DNA from: an uncultured Clostridia bacterium
Lineage (GTDB): Bacteria > Bacillota > Clostridia > Christensenellales > Aristaeellaceae
Length of the DNA: 18,976 nt
Direction: 5' to 3'
Assembly: GCA_937874275.1 (NCBI GenBank)
Contig: CALNAU010000076.1
Span: 1 to 18,976 of the forward strand
Shown here: in pieces, positions 6,936 to 14,474 of the stretch
How positions within the stretch are numbered: the stretch's first letter is position 1
Layout of the letters: each line of letters begins with the position of its first letter
Position numbers and translations under genes: made by a program
Notes under the pieces: model-generated
Seen by the model: only the letters and a program-made list of their open reading frames with translations
The model's database searches: none
What the model was told of the DNA's origin: nothing

Positions 6936-7778
6936 TCAGTTGTCGAGGATGCGCTTGCGCAGCCACCCAAGGGCGCCCTCAAAGGGTACGCCGTAGCGGG
7001 CCTCCTTGTGGTCTGTGGGGGCATTTTGGAGGCATTGATAGAGGAAGCCCACCGCGATGCCGCAGGCATCCTCCAGGCTGTGGTCAAGCAGCAACGCGGT
7101 TTCCAGCGCCGCGGCAAACAGATCGCCTGTGCCCGGCCAGGCGCCCTTTAGCTGGGGGGCCAGGCGCACGTGGGGAATTGTCGCGTCGGGGGTCAGGCAC
7201 GCGGCGCCAATATAGCCATCCTGCTCACTGACCCCGGTGATGACCGCGGACGCATCAAAGCGCCCGGTCAGCGCGCGCAGCTGGTGGAGCAGCTTGTCCG
7301 GGCTGTCCGGCCCCTTTTCGTAGGGGGTATCCAGCAGCATAGCGGCTTCGGTGCGGTTGGGCAAAATGAGGTCTGCCTGCGCGCACAGACCGCGGAAGCC
7401 CTCCAACAGTGCGTCGTCGCAGTAGGCGTAGGCCTTTCCCCAGTCGCCCATGGCCGGGTCCACACACAGCAGCGCACCGTCCCGATGATAGGCGTCCACC
7501 GCGCGCTGCACCGCAGGCAATTGGTGCGCGCCCGCCAGGTAGCCCACGTGGATGAGGTCAAAACGCAGCGGCAGCTGCGACCAATGCGCCAGCGTCTGCG
7601 CCATGTCCTGCGTCAAATCCAGCCGGTGGGGGTTGTCAAAGGCGGTGTGGGTGCTCAGCAGGGCGGTGGGCAGCGGCGTGGTACGGATGCCGCAGGCATT
7701 GAAAACGGGCAATGCCGCCAGCAGCGAGCATCGCCCGACACAGGAGATATCCTGGATGATAAGGGCATGTTTTTGCAT
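6936..7778 (-). CDS. pdxK: Pyridoxal/pyridoxamine kinase (PdxK/PdxY type)
   Basis: 280 residues, the normal length of PfkB-superfamily vitamin B6 kinases, which phosphorylate pyridoxal, pyridoxine or pyridoxamine in the PLP salvage pathway. Features seen are the N-terminal strand 'ALIIQDISCVGRCSL' with the SCVGR segment typical of the family, a TALLSTHT substrate-side segment, 'VDPAMGD' (107-112), 'PNRTEA' (140-145) and the catalytic anion-hole motif GTGD (216-219, base D219) in 'GAWPGTGDLFAA'. The ATG lies 3 nt after the degV stop with no good Shine-Dalgarno of its own, so translation is probably coupled to degV. A terminator follows the TGA stop. The pdxK versus pdxY choice, and substrate preference, cannot be settled from sequence. 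Confidence 0.88.
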   Translation of the reverse strand: MQKHALIIQDISCVGRCSLLAALPVFNACGIRTTPLPTALLSTHTAFDNPHRLDLTQDMAQTLAHWSQLPLRFDLIHVGYLAGAHQLPAVQRAVDAYHRDGALLCVDPAMGDWGKAYAYCDDALLEGFRGLCAQADLILPNRTEAAMLLDTPYEKGPDSPDKLLHQLRALTGRFDASAVITGVSEQDGYIGAACLTPDATIPHVRLAPQLKGAWPGTGDLFAAALETALLLDHSLEDACGIAVGFLYQCLQNAPTDHKEARYGVPFEGALGWLRKRILDN

Positions 7779-7781
7779 AGG

Positions 7782-8663
7782 TTAGACGGGGCGCTCCTTG
7801 CCCATGAAGGTGATGGCCAATGTGCCGGGGCCTGCGTGCGCGCCGATGACCGGGCCGATGCGGCCCAGCACCACATTCTTAGCCTCGGGCACGCGCTGCA
7901 TCAGCATGTCGCGCAGCAGGTTCGCGTTTTGCTCGTCATCCGCGTGCATGATGATGACCTCCTGGTCGCCGGGGTTCTCAATGTTTTCGGCCGTCTTGTC
8001 CACCAAGGCTTTCATGGCCTTCTTGCTGCCCTGCACCTTGGCGTAGGCCTCCAGCTTGCCCTGGCGGGTCATGGTGAGCAGCGGCTTGATGTTGAGCATG
8101 GTGCCGAAGATGGCACTGGTGGAGGAGATGCGGCCGCCGCGGCGCAGGTAGACCAGGTCGTCCACCGTGAACCACACCTGGCTGCGTGTGCGGTTTTGCA
8201 GCACCCAGGTCTCCACCTCCTCCATGGTGGCGCCCTGCTCGTACAGGTCGTGTGCCTGCTTGATCAGCACCGTCATGGGGAAGGAGATGCTCAGCGTGTC
8301 CACCACGATGAACTTGCGCTGGGGGTATTTCTCCAGCAGTTCCTTTTGCGCCTCCAGCACGTTGTTGAAGGTGGCCGACATCTTGCTGGAGAAGGCTAAG
8401 AACAGCAGATCCTTCTCCTGGAGGATGGGCTCAAAATACTCCAGATACGCCGCCGTGGGCAGCAGGGAGGTAACGGGGGTCGCGCCTTGGCGCATCTTCT
8501 CAAAAAAGTCGGCCTGGTCACCGCTTTCGCCGTTGTCGTCAAAATATTCCCGGTCGCCTACCGCATAGGGCATGCGCACCACCGGGATGTTTTTTTCCTT
8601 GGCGTATTGCCAGGGAAGATCGCTGTCAGAATCGGTCATGAATACATAGTTTTTCTCAGCCAT
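7782..8663 (-). CDS. DegV family fatty-acid-binding protein
   Basis: 293 residues, standard for the DegV family. In Firmicutes, members such as FakB present a bound fatty acid to the FakA kinase for incorporation into phospholipid. Seen are the N-terminal 'FMTDSDSDLPW', the 'PVTSLLPT' loop (63-70), 'LAFSSKMSATFN' (89-100; usually SS-LSGTY), 'VVDTLSIS', 'YLRRGGRIS' and the C-terminal 'GPVIGAHAGPGTLAITF', all family signatures. The frame has an upstream ATG at 8729, but ATG 8663 is chosen because AAGGAGGT lies 6 nt before it and homologues begin here. No fakA-like (DAK2) gene is in the window. It is followed 3 nt later by the B6 kinase, and together they form a two-gene operon. Confidence 0.9.
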   Translation of the reverse strand: MAEKNYVFMTDSDSDLPWQYAKEKNIPVVRMPYAVGDREYFDDNGESGDQADFFEKMRQGATPVTSLLPTAAYLEYFEPILQEKDLLFLAFSSKMSATFNNVLEAQKELLEKYPQRKFIVVDTLSISFPMTVLIKQAHDLYEQGATMEEVETWVLQNRTRSQVWFTVDDLVYLRRGGRISSTSAIFGTMLNIKPLLTMTRQGKLEAYAKVQGSKKAMKALVDKTAENIENPGDQEVIIMHADDEQNANLLRDMLMQRVPEAKNVVLGRIGPVIGAHAGPGTLAITFMGKERPV

Positions 8664-8700
8664 CGAATACCTCCTTCGCTTGCCTTCGCGGCACATTGTT

Positions 8701-8729
8701 ATTGTAGCCGCTGAAATAGACAATTGCAA
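8701..8729 (-). promoter_or_regulatory. Sigma-A-like promoter of degV-pdxK
   Basis: On the minus strand TTGCAA (8724-8729, 4/6) and TACAAT (8701-8706, 5/6) have an ideal 17-nt spacer. The start would be near 8694, giving a leader of about 30 nt that ends in the strong AAGGAGGT site of degV. It begins only about 24 nt after the sensor kinase stop, with no terminator between, so some read-through from the kinase is possible. Confidence 0.65.
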
Positions 8730-8752
8730 GATTGTTGTGCAGTAGCGTGTTT

Positions 8753-10090
8753 TTATGGCGTATTGCGCCGTCCGGGGGGCTTGGGTATCAGCGGCAGCCG
8801 GATGACCGCGCTGAAGCGGTCGCCGTTTTCGTGCGTCTCAAAGGTGCCGCCGTGGTACTGAAATACCCGGTCACAGGTTTTCAGGCCGATGTTGGTGCTC
8901 TCCTGCCGCAGGCCGTCCGCCGCGATGGCGTTTTCCACGCGGAGGACGGCCTGCTGCCCATCCCGCCCGCAGGAAACCCATACCTCGGTTTGCGGGTCCG
9001 CGTATTTGCGGATATTGCCCTGCAGGTTGTCAAAGGCGCGCAGCAGCAGCGAGGGGTTGGCCAGCATGTCGCCGTCCAGTTCGCTCAGGCTGCTCTCCAC
9101 CCGAAAGCCCTGGCTGTCCAGCGCCATCATGAACTCATCCAGCATCTGCCCCAGCAAAATATCGGCGTCCTGCCGGGCCAGCTCGGCGTCCTCCTCGCGG
9201 GAAAACACGTAGAAATAGTCAAACAGTTTGTCGGACAGTTCTTTGATTTGATAGGCCTTGGCCCGCGCGCTGGTGAGGAAGTGTCGGCGCTCCTGCTCGC
9301 TTTGGTATTTGCCGTCCACCATCAGGTCCATGTAACCCATCAGGCTGGTCAGCGGGGTGCGCAAGTCGTGGGAGACCGCTGTAACCAGCTCGGCGTTGGC
9401 CTGCTGGGCGGCCTCGCGCTCGCGCTGCTGGCGGATAAGCGACAGCCGCATCTCCTCCACCCCGCGGGCCAGGTCGTACAGCTCATCGCGCCCCTGCAGG
9501 GTGATGGCGTAATTGAGGTCGCCCCCCTCCAAGATTTTAAGGTCACCGCGCAGCCGCTTGATGTAGCGCAGCTTGCGGTTGATGGGGATCATCAGCAGCG
9601 CCACAAACAGGGCGAAGGCACCGATGCCGGTACCCGCGGTAATCATGGCCTCGTAGCGTGCTTCATCGGTGTGATAAAAATACACGCCCGCCTGCCCGTC
9701 CAAAAAGCGCAGCGGCAGGGAACCGATCAGCAAGTCGACCGGGCCGTCCTCCTCCAGGGGCAACATGTCGCTGGTGCCCATGCCGGTGGAATACAGCAGG
9801 CGATATGCGGTGCTTACGGTGGTGATGGTGTAGGGGTGGCTTCTTTCCCACTCCTGCAGGCGGGATACCTGGCTGATGCGCAGGTGATGCTCATCCACAA
9901 ACTGCTGCAGGCTGGCCAGGGATTCGTCGGAGCGCTGCTGCTGATAGGCTTCGCTCATCACCCGGTCGTACATGCGGTTGGTCAGCACGCTGCGCACGCC
10001 TGCAAACACCAACGCGGCGATGCCCAGCGCCAGCAGGACGGACACGAACAGATACGCCGCCAGGCGGCTGAAGGCGCGGGGCTTAGTCAA
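8753..10090 (-). CDS. VanS-like sensor histidine kinase
   Basis: 445 residues. TM1 (about 8-31) and TM2 (about 150-170) flank an extracytoplasmic sensor region of about 118 residues with no family I recognise. A HAMP linker follows, then the DHp helix with 'VSHDLRTPLTSLMGYMDL' (phospho-acceptor H241) and a HATPase domain with N-box 'DNLQGNIRKYA' and a 'STNIGLKTC' G2-like box. The classical DxGxG G1 box is not visible, which is usual in this VanS-like Clostridia subgroup. The start is a TTG at 10090: AAGGGG lies 8 nt upstream and the codon overlaps the regulator stop (TTGACTAA), an 8-nt overlap. In-frame ATG codons farther up lie inside the regulator and lack this signal. It probably phosphorylates the overlapping regulator and controls the divergent transporter; the signal is unknown. 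Confidence 0.9.
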   Translation of the reverse strand: MTKPRAFSRLAAYLFVSVLLALGIAALVFAGVRSVLTNRMYDRVMSEAYQQQRSDESLASLQQFVDEHHLRISQVSRLQEWERSHPYTITTVSTAYRLLYSTGMGTSDMLPLEEDGPVDLLIGSLPLRFLDGQAGVYFYHTDEARYEAMITAGTGIGAFALFVALLMIPINRKLRYIKRLRGDLKILEGGDLNYAITLQGRDELYDLARGVEEMRLSLIRQQREREAAQQANAELVTAVSHDLRTPLTSLMGYMDLMVDGKYQSEQERRHFLTSARAKAYQIKELSDKLFDYFYVFSREEDAELARQDADILLGQMLDEFMMALDSQGFRVESSLSELDGDMLANPSLLLRAFDNLQGNIRKYADPQTEVWVSCGRDGQQAVLRVENAIAADGLRQESTNIGLKTCDRVFQYHGGTFETHENGDRFSAVIRLPLIPKPPGRRNTP

Positions 10091-10781
10091 TGCGGTATCC
10101 CCTTCCCCACACGGTCTTGATGATGGCGTTGGCTTCGCCGGTATCGCCAATCTTTTTGCGCAGGTTGCGCACGTGCACCATCACGGTGTTGTTGGCGCTG
10201 TAAAAATATGGCTCCTGCCACACACTCTCATAGATGTTTTGCACGGAGAATATTTTTTTGCGGTTCTGGGCCAGCAGCAGCAAAATGCGGTACTCCGTCT
10301 CGGTGAGCTGCAATTCCTCCCCCCGGCGGGACACCTGGTTTTGCCCCACGTCGATGGACAGGTCGCCCAGCGTGATGCGCTCATCCTCCGCTGGGGCTGT
10401 TTTGGCGCCGTAGCTCAGGTAGCGGCGCAGCGCAGCCTTCACACGGGCCAGCAGCTCGCTGGCCGAGAAGGGCTTGGCCAGGTAGTCATCCCCGCCGGAG
10501 GCGAAGCCCATGGTCTTGTCCGCGTCCTGTGCCTTGGCCGTCAGAAAGATGACCGGGGCCAGGGAGGTCTTGCGTATCTCGGCACACGCCCGGTAGCCGT
10601 TGAGGCCGGGCATCATCACGTCCAGTATCAGCAAATCCACCGTGTCGTTGGCCATCTGCACGGCGCGTGTGCCGTCCTCGGCCTCCAGCACGCGGTAGCC
10701 CTCATTTTCCAGCAGGATGCGCAGCACCTCGCGAATCTGCGGGTCATCATCGGCAATCAATATGGTATGTGGCTGCGGCAT
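10083..10781 (-). CDS. OmpR/VanR-family response regulator
   Basis: 232 residues. The receiver domain has the acidic cluster D11-D13, phospho-acceptor D54 (LILDVMMPG), T81 (FLTAK) and K103 (AKPF). It is followed by a winged-helix effector domain with 'LTETEYRILLLLAQN', 'NTVMVHVRNLRKKIG' and the terminal 'TVWGRGYRID', typical of OmpR/PhoB transcription factors. Start ATG 10781 has GGAGGTG 6 nt upstream. It is first in the operon with the overlapping kinase. The divergent intergenic region holds a 10-bp-spaced direct repeat of the sort OmpR-family dimers bind, so autoregulation together with control of the ABC genes is likely (inference). Confidence 0.92.
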   Translation of the reverse strand: MPQPHTILIADDDPQIREVLRILLENEGYRVLEAEDGTRAVQMANDTVDLLILDVMMPGLNGYRACAEIRKTSLAPVIFLTAKAQDADKTMGFASGGDDYLAKPFSASELLARVKAALRRYLSYGAKTAPAEDERITLGDLSIDVGQNQVSRRGEELQLTETEYRILLLLAQNRKKIFSVQNIYESVWQEPYFYSANNTVMVHVRNLRKKIGDTGEANAIIKTVWGRGYRID

Positions 10782-10804
10782 GCTTTCACCTCCAAGTGAT
10801 ATCG

Positions 10805-10833
10805 AGTATACACGGCCTGCCCCGCTTTGTCAT
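10805..10833 (-). promoter_or_regulatory. Promoter of the response regulator-kinase operon
   Basis: On the minus strand ATGACA (10828-10833, 5/6) and TATACT (10805-10810, 5/6) are separated by 17 nt. It is a strong sigma-A match lying about 20 nt before the regulator's ribosome binding site. The CTTAAG repeats begin 7 bp upstream of the -35. Confidence 0.7.
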
Positions 10834-10839
10834 GGCCGT

Positions 10840-10855
10840 CTTAAGATTTCTTAAG
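10840..10855. promoter_or_regulatory. CTTAAG direct-repeat operator, likely response-regulator binding site
   Basis: CTTAAG occurs at 10840-10845 and again at 10850-10855, a 10-bp period that puts both on one face of the helix. Tandem half-sites with this spacing are the usual OmpR-family target. It lies upstream of the -35 of the minus promoter and overlaps the -35 region of the plus promoter. As CTTAAG is itself a palindrome, orientation cannot be assigned. Confidence 0.55.
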
Positions 10856-10880
10856 CAGTGCGCACGGGTTTTCTTATGCT
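10851..10880 (+). promoter_or_regulatory. Activator-dependent promoter candidate for the ABC operon
   Basis: TATGCT (10875-10880, 4/6) lies 18 nt after TTAAGC (10851-10856), a poor -35 formed by the second CTTAAG repeat. A weak -35 replaced by a regulator site is what class II activation would look like. No better promoter is visible before the ATG at 10916. Confidence 0.4.
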
Positions 10881-10915
10881 TTGCGCGATATCCTGCCCTT
10901 GCAAGGAGGGAGAGC

Positions 10916-11644
10916 ATGAGCGAGAAGCAGGACAGCCGGTCAAAGCCCCTCATCCGCGTGCGGGACCTGCGCAAGGTATATGCCGTGGGGGAGGAGCGCG
11001 TGGTGGCGCTGGACAAAATCAACCTGACCATCATGCAGGGGGAGACCTGCTGCATCTTTGGTACCTCCGGCTCGGGCAAGAGCACGCTGCTCAACCAGCT
11101 GGCCGGCATGGAAAAGCCCAGCGTGGGCGATGTGTTCATCGGCAACTCGGCCATCTCCCGCATGCCGGAGGCCGATCTGGCCATCTTCAGGCAGCGGTAT
11201 CTGGGGTTCATCTTCCAATCCTACAACCTGCTGCCCCAGCTGACCGCGGTGGAAAATGTGGCGCTGCCCCTGGCCTTTCGCGGCATCGAAAAGCATGTGC
11301 GAAACCGCATGGCTGTGGAGTTGCTCAAACGCGTGGGCCTGCGTCACCGCCTCACCCACTACCCCGGACAGATGTCCGGCGGCCAGCAGCAGCGCGTGGG
11401 CATTGCCCGGGCATTCATCAACCGCCCCAAGGTGGTGTTTGCCGATGAGCCTACCGGCAACCTGGATACCCGCACCACCGGCGAGGTGCTGCACATGATG
11501 AAGGAGTTTGCCGCCGAATTCAACGAAACCCTGATCTTGGTCACCCATGACCCCGGCATACAGACCTATGCCGACCGCGTGGTGACGCTGCGCGACGGCG
11601 TGGTGATCAGCAACATCAAAGGAGGACAACCCGATGAAGCGTAA
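10916..11644 (+). CDS. MacB/LolD-type ABC transporter ATP-binding protein
   Basis: 242 residues, a stand-alone nucleotide-binding subunit. Walker A is GTSGSGKST (49-57, K55), Q-loop Q101 (FIFQSYNLLP), signature MSGGQQQR (153-160), Walker B VVFADE (173-178, catalytic E178), D-loop 'GNLD' and switch H211. The 'QSYNLLPQLTAVENVALPL' stretch and 'ADEPTGNLD' place it in the MacB/LolD/FtsE group that drives FtsX-fold permeases by mechanotransmission. The frame extends upstream into the intergenic region, but the ATG at 10916 is right: AAGGAGGG lies just before it and homologues begin here. The gene overlaps the next by 11 nt, and its partner permease is encoded at 14461-15834. Confidence 0.93.
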   Translation: MSEKQDSRSKPLIRVRDLRKVYAVGEERVVALDKINLTIMQGETCCIFGTSGSGKSTLLNQLAGMEKPSVGDVFIGNSAISRMPEADLAIFRQRYLGFIFQSYNLLPQLTAVENVALPLAFRGIEKHVRNRMAVELLKRVGLRHRLTHYPGQMSGGQQQRVGIARAFINRPKVVFADEPTGNLDTRTTGEVLHMMKEFAAEFNETLILVTHDPGIQTYADRVVTLRDGVVISNIKGGQPDEA

Positions 11645-13085
11645 CAGACAATTCGCAGCGCTGCTGCTAGCGGCTCTGCTCATCATGATGCAGATATCTT
11701 CCCTGTCCGCGGTGTGGGCCGAAACGGCGCCCGTGGAAGCACAGGCCGCGCCTGCCACGGAAGTGGCTGCGGTGGTGGAGCCGGCACCCACGCCTGAGCC
11801 GACGCCGGAACCCACTCCGGAGCCCACCCCGGAGCCGACCGCGGCGCCCACAGCCGAACCGACCGTGGCGCCCACGAAAGCGCCCACGGCTGTGCCGGTT
11901 ACCGCTGCCCCCACGGCAGCGCCTACTGCGTTGCCACAGGGCACAACCCCCGAACCCCTGCCCCAGAGCAATCTCCTTCGCCTGCAGGAGGGCAGCGGCT
12001 ATCAATTTGAGGATGCCAATGGCACGCTGTTGCGCCGGGTAGAGAAGGGCGATGTGGTGAACATCCGCCTGTATTACCAGGACACGGTGAAGGCCAAGTT
12101 TATCAAACAGGCCGTTGCGGTGCAGATGCTGGAAGGCAGCAGCTTTCAGGGTCAGCCAGACGGCGACACCCCCTGGGCGCAGACCATTCGCGTGGAGAAC
12201 ATGTCCGGGGACGAGTCCCCCGCCCGCTTTGAGGTGCTGCTGCCCCGCATGGTGTACGACGGTACCGAGCCGGTGCTGCGCCTCAAGGTGTACTACCGCG
12301 GCCTTGACCTGGCCGGATATGAGACTGCCTTTGTGAACAACCTGCCCGAGTGCGAGGTCTTCACCGGCACCGAACAAACCAGTACGCCTGGTGCCACGGT
12401 GACCGATGCCCCAACCTCTACCACGGCGCCTGTCCAGTCGGATACGCCAGCGCACACAGATACCCCTGCCGCCACTGATGCGCCGGTTGCGACCGATGCA
12501 CCCGCAGCAACCGCCACCCCGCAGCCCGAGGTGCTGCCCGAGAGCGGTATCATCCGCCCCACCGGCACGCCGGGTACGGATACCGCCATCAATCTGTCCC
12601 CGGTGAACACCGCCACTTTGGTGCCCACAACCACCCCGGGCGGCAGCAAACCGTCGAGAGCCAACTCCGCCCCAACCAACGTGCCGAGTGTTGCTGCGGA
12701 CACGGAGGGGACCATAGCCCCTGGTACCAGTCCTGCTGCTACCCCAACCAGCAAGCCAACCGCAGCACCCGATGACGATACGCCCTCGCCCACCCCCCAG
12801 CCGCCCGCACCCATGGTGTATATCACCCGCAGCGAGATACAGCCCGTCGTGCCGGGTAGCCCCTTCCTGCTGGACGTCATCTTTGAAAACAAAGGGGAGG
12901 TTGCCGTGGAGATGCCGCTGGCCAGCTTTATGCCCGGGGAGGGTTTGCTGCTGGAGGAGCGCAGCGCCTCGGTCCTGCTGGAGCGCATTGAGCCGGGCGA
13001 ATCCTACACCATGCGGCTGCAACTGCGTACCCTGGAGGCACTGACAGCCCCGCAGGCCTCGGTGGAGGTGACCCTCAAGCACTAG
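11634..13085 (+). CDS. Secreted Pro/Thr-rich CARDB-like protein, part upstream of in-frame TAG
   Basis: 483 residues before an in-frame TAG. A signal peptide (1-29, predicted cut after SAVWA) is followed by a PTPE/APT-rich linker (about 49-110), a globular beta-rich segment (about 111-242, 'YQFEDANGTLLRRVEKGDVVNIRLYY'), a second Thr/Pro/Ala linker (about 246-393), and most of a beta-sandwich repeat ('PFLLDVIFENKGEVAVEMP'), which is cut off at 'VEVTLKH'. The repeat resembles CARDB/NEW3 (COG1361) domains of extracellular proteins. AGGAGG lies 9 nt before ATG, which overlaps the ATPase gene by 11 nt. The same frame reopens after the TAG and runs to 14474, so this product, if made alone, would be secreted without its membrane anchor. 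Function is unknown; the context suggests a transporter partner. Confidence 0.75.
   Translation: MKRNRQFAALLLAALLIMMQISSLSAVWAETAPVEAQAAPATEVAAVVEPAPTPEPTPEPTPEPTPEPTAAPTAEPTVAPTKAPTAVPVTAAPTAAPTALPQGTTPEPLPQSNLLRLQEGSGYQFEDANGTLLRRVEKGDVVNIRLYYQDTVKAKFIKQAVAVQMLEGSSFQGQPDGDTPWAQTIRVENMSGDESPARFEVLLPRMVYDGTEPVLRLKVYYRGLDLAGYETAFVNNLPECEVFTGTEQTSTPGATVTDAPTSTTAPVQSDTPAHTDTPAATDAPVATDAPAATATPQPEVLPESGIIRPTGTPGTDTAINLSPVNTATLVPTTTPGGSKPSRANSAPTNVPSVAADTEGTIAPGTSPAATPTSKPTAAPDDDTPSPTPQPPAPMVYITRSEIQPVVPGSPFLLDVIFENKGEVAVEMPLASFMPGEGLLLEERSASVLLERIEPGESYTMRLQLRTLEALTAPQASVEVTLKH
11787..11840 (+). repeat. Imperfect 12-bp tandem repeats encoding PTPE
   Basis: Four imperfect copies of a 12-bp unit plus a partial one encode the linker motif PTPE at residues 52-69. 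They grade into degenerate APT/PTA repeats to about 11930. Such low-complexity tracts form extended stalks outside the membrane and are prone to copy-number change. Confidence 0.7.
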
Positions 13086-14256
13086 TACACCGTCGCCGAA
13101 CAGCCGGCCCAGGCTACCGTCACAGAGAAGCTGCTGATCCCCGTCGCGCTCAAGCCCGGCGAGGTGAAATCCGCCTCCATGCTGATTGGCCGCGCCGAAT
13201 TTCCTACCCTCATTGAGGCGGATGCCACCCGGGATGTAACCATCTGGTTCAAAAACACCGGCAATGTGGAGCTTAAGAACGTGCTGGCCTCCTATTCACC
13301 ATCCGAGGGCATCATGATTATGGGCAGCTCCAGCTCCACAGCCATCGGCACCCTGGCCCCCGAGGAGGTGCGTAGCATCACGCTGAGCGTGCTGGGCAAC
13401 CGGGAGATTACTCCCCCCCAGCAGAGCATCCAGGTGGATGCCAAGTACGAGTATGTGACGGAGAAAGCGCCCCAGCAGGGCTCCGGCAATGAAAAAATTC
13501 TGCTGCCGGCTCTCATTAAGGTGAAGTCTGCCGGCGGTGGCGGCGGAGGCAAAAAGCCCAAGCCCGATATCTCCGTGCCCAACATCATCATCAGCAATTA
13601 CAGCTTTGGGGCGGAGCAGGTGGCCGCCGGGGCAGAGTTCCCGCTGACCATCCGGTTCAAAAACACCAGCGCCATCGTGGACGTGGAGAACATCGTGATG
13701 AGCATGGAGACCAGCGAAGGGCTGACCATCACCTCCAGCTCCAACACCGCCTACCTGGCCCGCCTGGGCATGGGGGAGGAATATGAGCGCGTTGTGAAGA
13801 TGAAGGTGCTGCCCGGCGCCAAGTCCGGCCCCGCCCGCATCGATGTGACCTTCAAGTACGACTACGTGGATGGGGAAAAGCGCAACGCAGTCACCGCCAA
13901 TGAGAAGCTGTTTATCCCCATCTATCAGCCCGACCGCATGAACATCTCACTGTCGCCCATCACGGACGGACAGGAGGTGGGCAAGGAGGCCACCATCAGC
14001 TTCAGCTACATGAACAAAGGCAAGAGCGATGCCGCCAACCTGACTGCCAGCCTGCAGGGCGACATCAAGGCCCTCAGCCGCGTGCAAAATATCGGCAACA
14101 TCGAACCCGGCCGCAGCGGTACCATCGACTTTATTGTTACGCCCGAAAAGGCGGGCACCGAGAAATTCAGCGTGGTCGCCTCTTATGAGGACGGCAGCGG
14201 CCAGACCATTGAGCAGACGTTCCCCGTCAGCCTGACGGTGGCGGAAGCCCCCGAAG
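12813..14256 (+). repeat. Four tandem beta-sandwich (CARDB/NEW3-like) domain repeats
   Basis: Repeats of about 110-125 residues begin near 12813, 13152, 13575 and 13935. Each has a strand pattern like 'F-L-I-FKNTG' ('VIFENKG', 'IWFKNTG', 'IRFKNTS', 'FSYMNKG'), a middle 'EG' segment ('PGEGLLLEE', 'PSEGIMIMG', 'TSEGLTITS') and a closing 'K-Y' hairpin; the fourth is more divergent. Repeats two and three are separated by a Gly/Lys linker. The amber codon falls in the closing hairpin of repeat one. Confidence 0.65.
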
Positions 14257-14474
14257 TCATGCCCGAAGGTGACTTCCCCATGGAGGAGATGGAGGAGCCC
14301 GAGAAGTCCGGCGCGGATAACAAGCTGATGCTGTATGGCCTGGGCGCACTGGTACCGGCGGCCGCCCTTACCGCCATGGCTATCAAACGTGGCCGTGCCC
14401 GCAAGCGCAGACAGATGTTTGATGATGGCTTTGATGCTTATGACAAGAAGGCTGATACCGATGAAAAAGCTTGA
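13164..14474 (+). CDS. Membrane-anchored CARDB-like protein, part downstream of in-frame TAG
   Basis: 436 residues if read from the first ATG after the TAG; the frame is open from 13086. It carries three beta-sandwich repeats, a Gly-rich linker ('GGGGGGKKPKPD'), an acidic juxtamembrane stretch ('EEMEEPEKSGADNK'), one TM segment (about 389-407, 'YGLGALVPAAALTAMAI') and a positively charged tail (KRGRARKRR), giving an N-outside, C-inside anchor. No convincing ribosome binding site precedes 13164 or the in-frame GTG at 13149, and there is no signal peptide, so as a separate protein it would be mis-targeted. It is best seen as the C-terminal half of the gene starting at 11634. Its 3' end overlaps the permease start by 14 nt, so coupled translation of the permease would need ribosomes to reach here. 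Confidence 0.65.
   Translation: MKSASMLIGRAEFPTLIEADATRDVTIWFKNTGNVELKNVLASYSPSEGIMIMGSSSSTAIGTLAPEEVRSITLSVLGNREITPPQQSIQVDAKYEYVTEKAPQQGSGNEKILLPALIKVKSAGGGGGGKKPKPDISVPNIIISNYSFGAEQVAAGAEFPLTIRFKNTSAIVDVENIVMSMETSEGLTITSSSNTAYLARLGMGEEYERVVKMKVLPGAKSGPARIDVTFKYDYVDGEKRNAVTANEKLFIPIYQPDRMNISLSPITDGQEVGKEATISFSYMNKGKSDAANLTASLQGDIKALSRVQNIGNIEPGRSGTIDFIVTPEKAGTEKFSVVASYEDGSGQTIEQTFPVSLTVAEAPEVMPEGDFPMEEMEEPEKSGADNKLMLYGLGALVPAAALTAMAIKRGRARKRRQMFDDGFDAYDKKADTDEKA

Larger units (their letters stand above)
11634..14474 (+). pseudogene. Single ancestral CARDB-repeat gene interrupted by one amber codon
   Basis: Both halves are in the same frame (947 codons including the internal TAG and final TGA). 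Codons immediately after the TAG continue the repeat: 'YTVAEQPAQATVTEKLLIPV' matches 'YVTEKAPQQGSGNEKILLPA' and 'YVDGEKRNAVTANEKLFIPI' in the next two repeats. The TAG sits exactly where these have E (KYEY) or D (KYDY). GAG to TAG is a one-base change. The full protein would have a signal peptide, linkers, four beta-sandwich repeats, one TM (about 899-917) and a basic cytoplasmic tail. Everything else is intact, with no frameshift or codon decay, so the lesion is recent, an assembly error, or suppressed. TAG also ends the gene at 2612 normally, so general reassignment is unlikely. Confidence 0.65.

Noticed and set aside
11787..11930. Tandem Pro/Thr-coding repeats considered as a CRISPR-like or mobile repeat
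   Set aside because: Imperfect, continuous, in frame and coding for a typical extracellular linker.
13083..13085. TAG reassigned genome-wide or pyrrolysine insertion
   Set aside because: The pyruvate kinase-like gene ends naturally with TAG at 2610-2612, and no insertion-type hairpin or pyl genes are seen in the window. It cannot be fully excluded without the genome.
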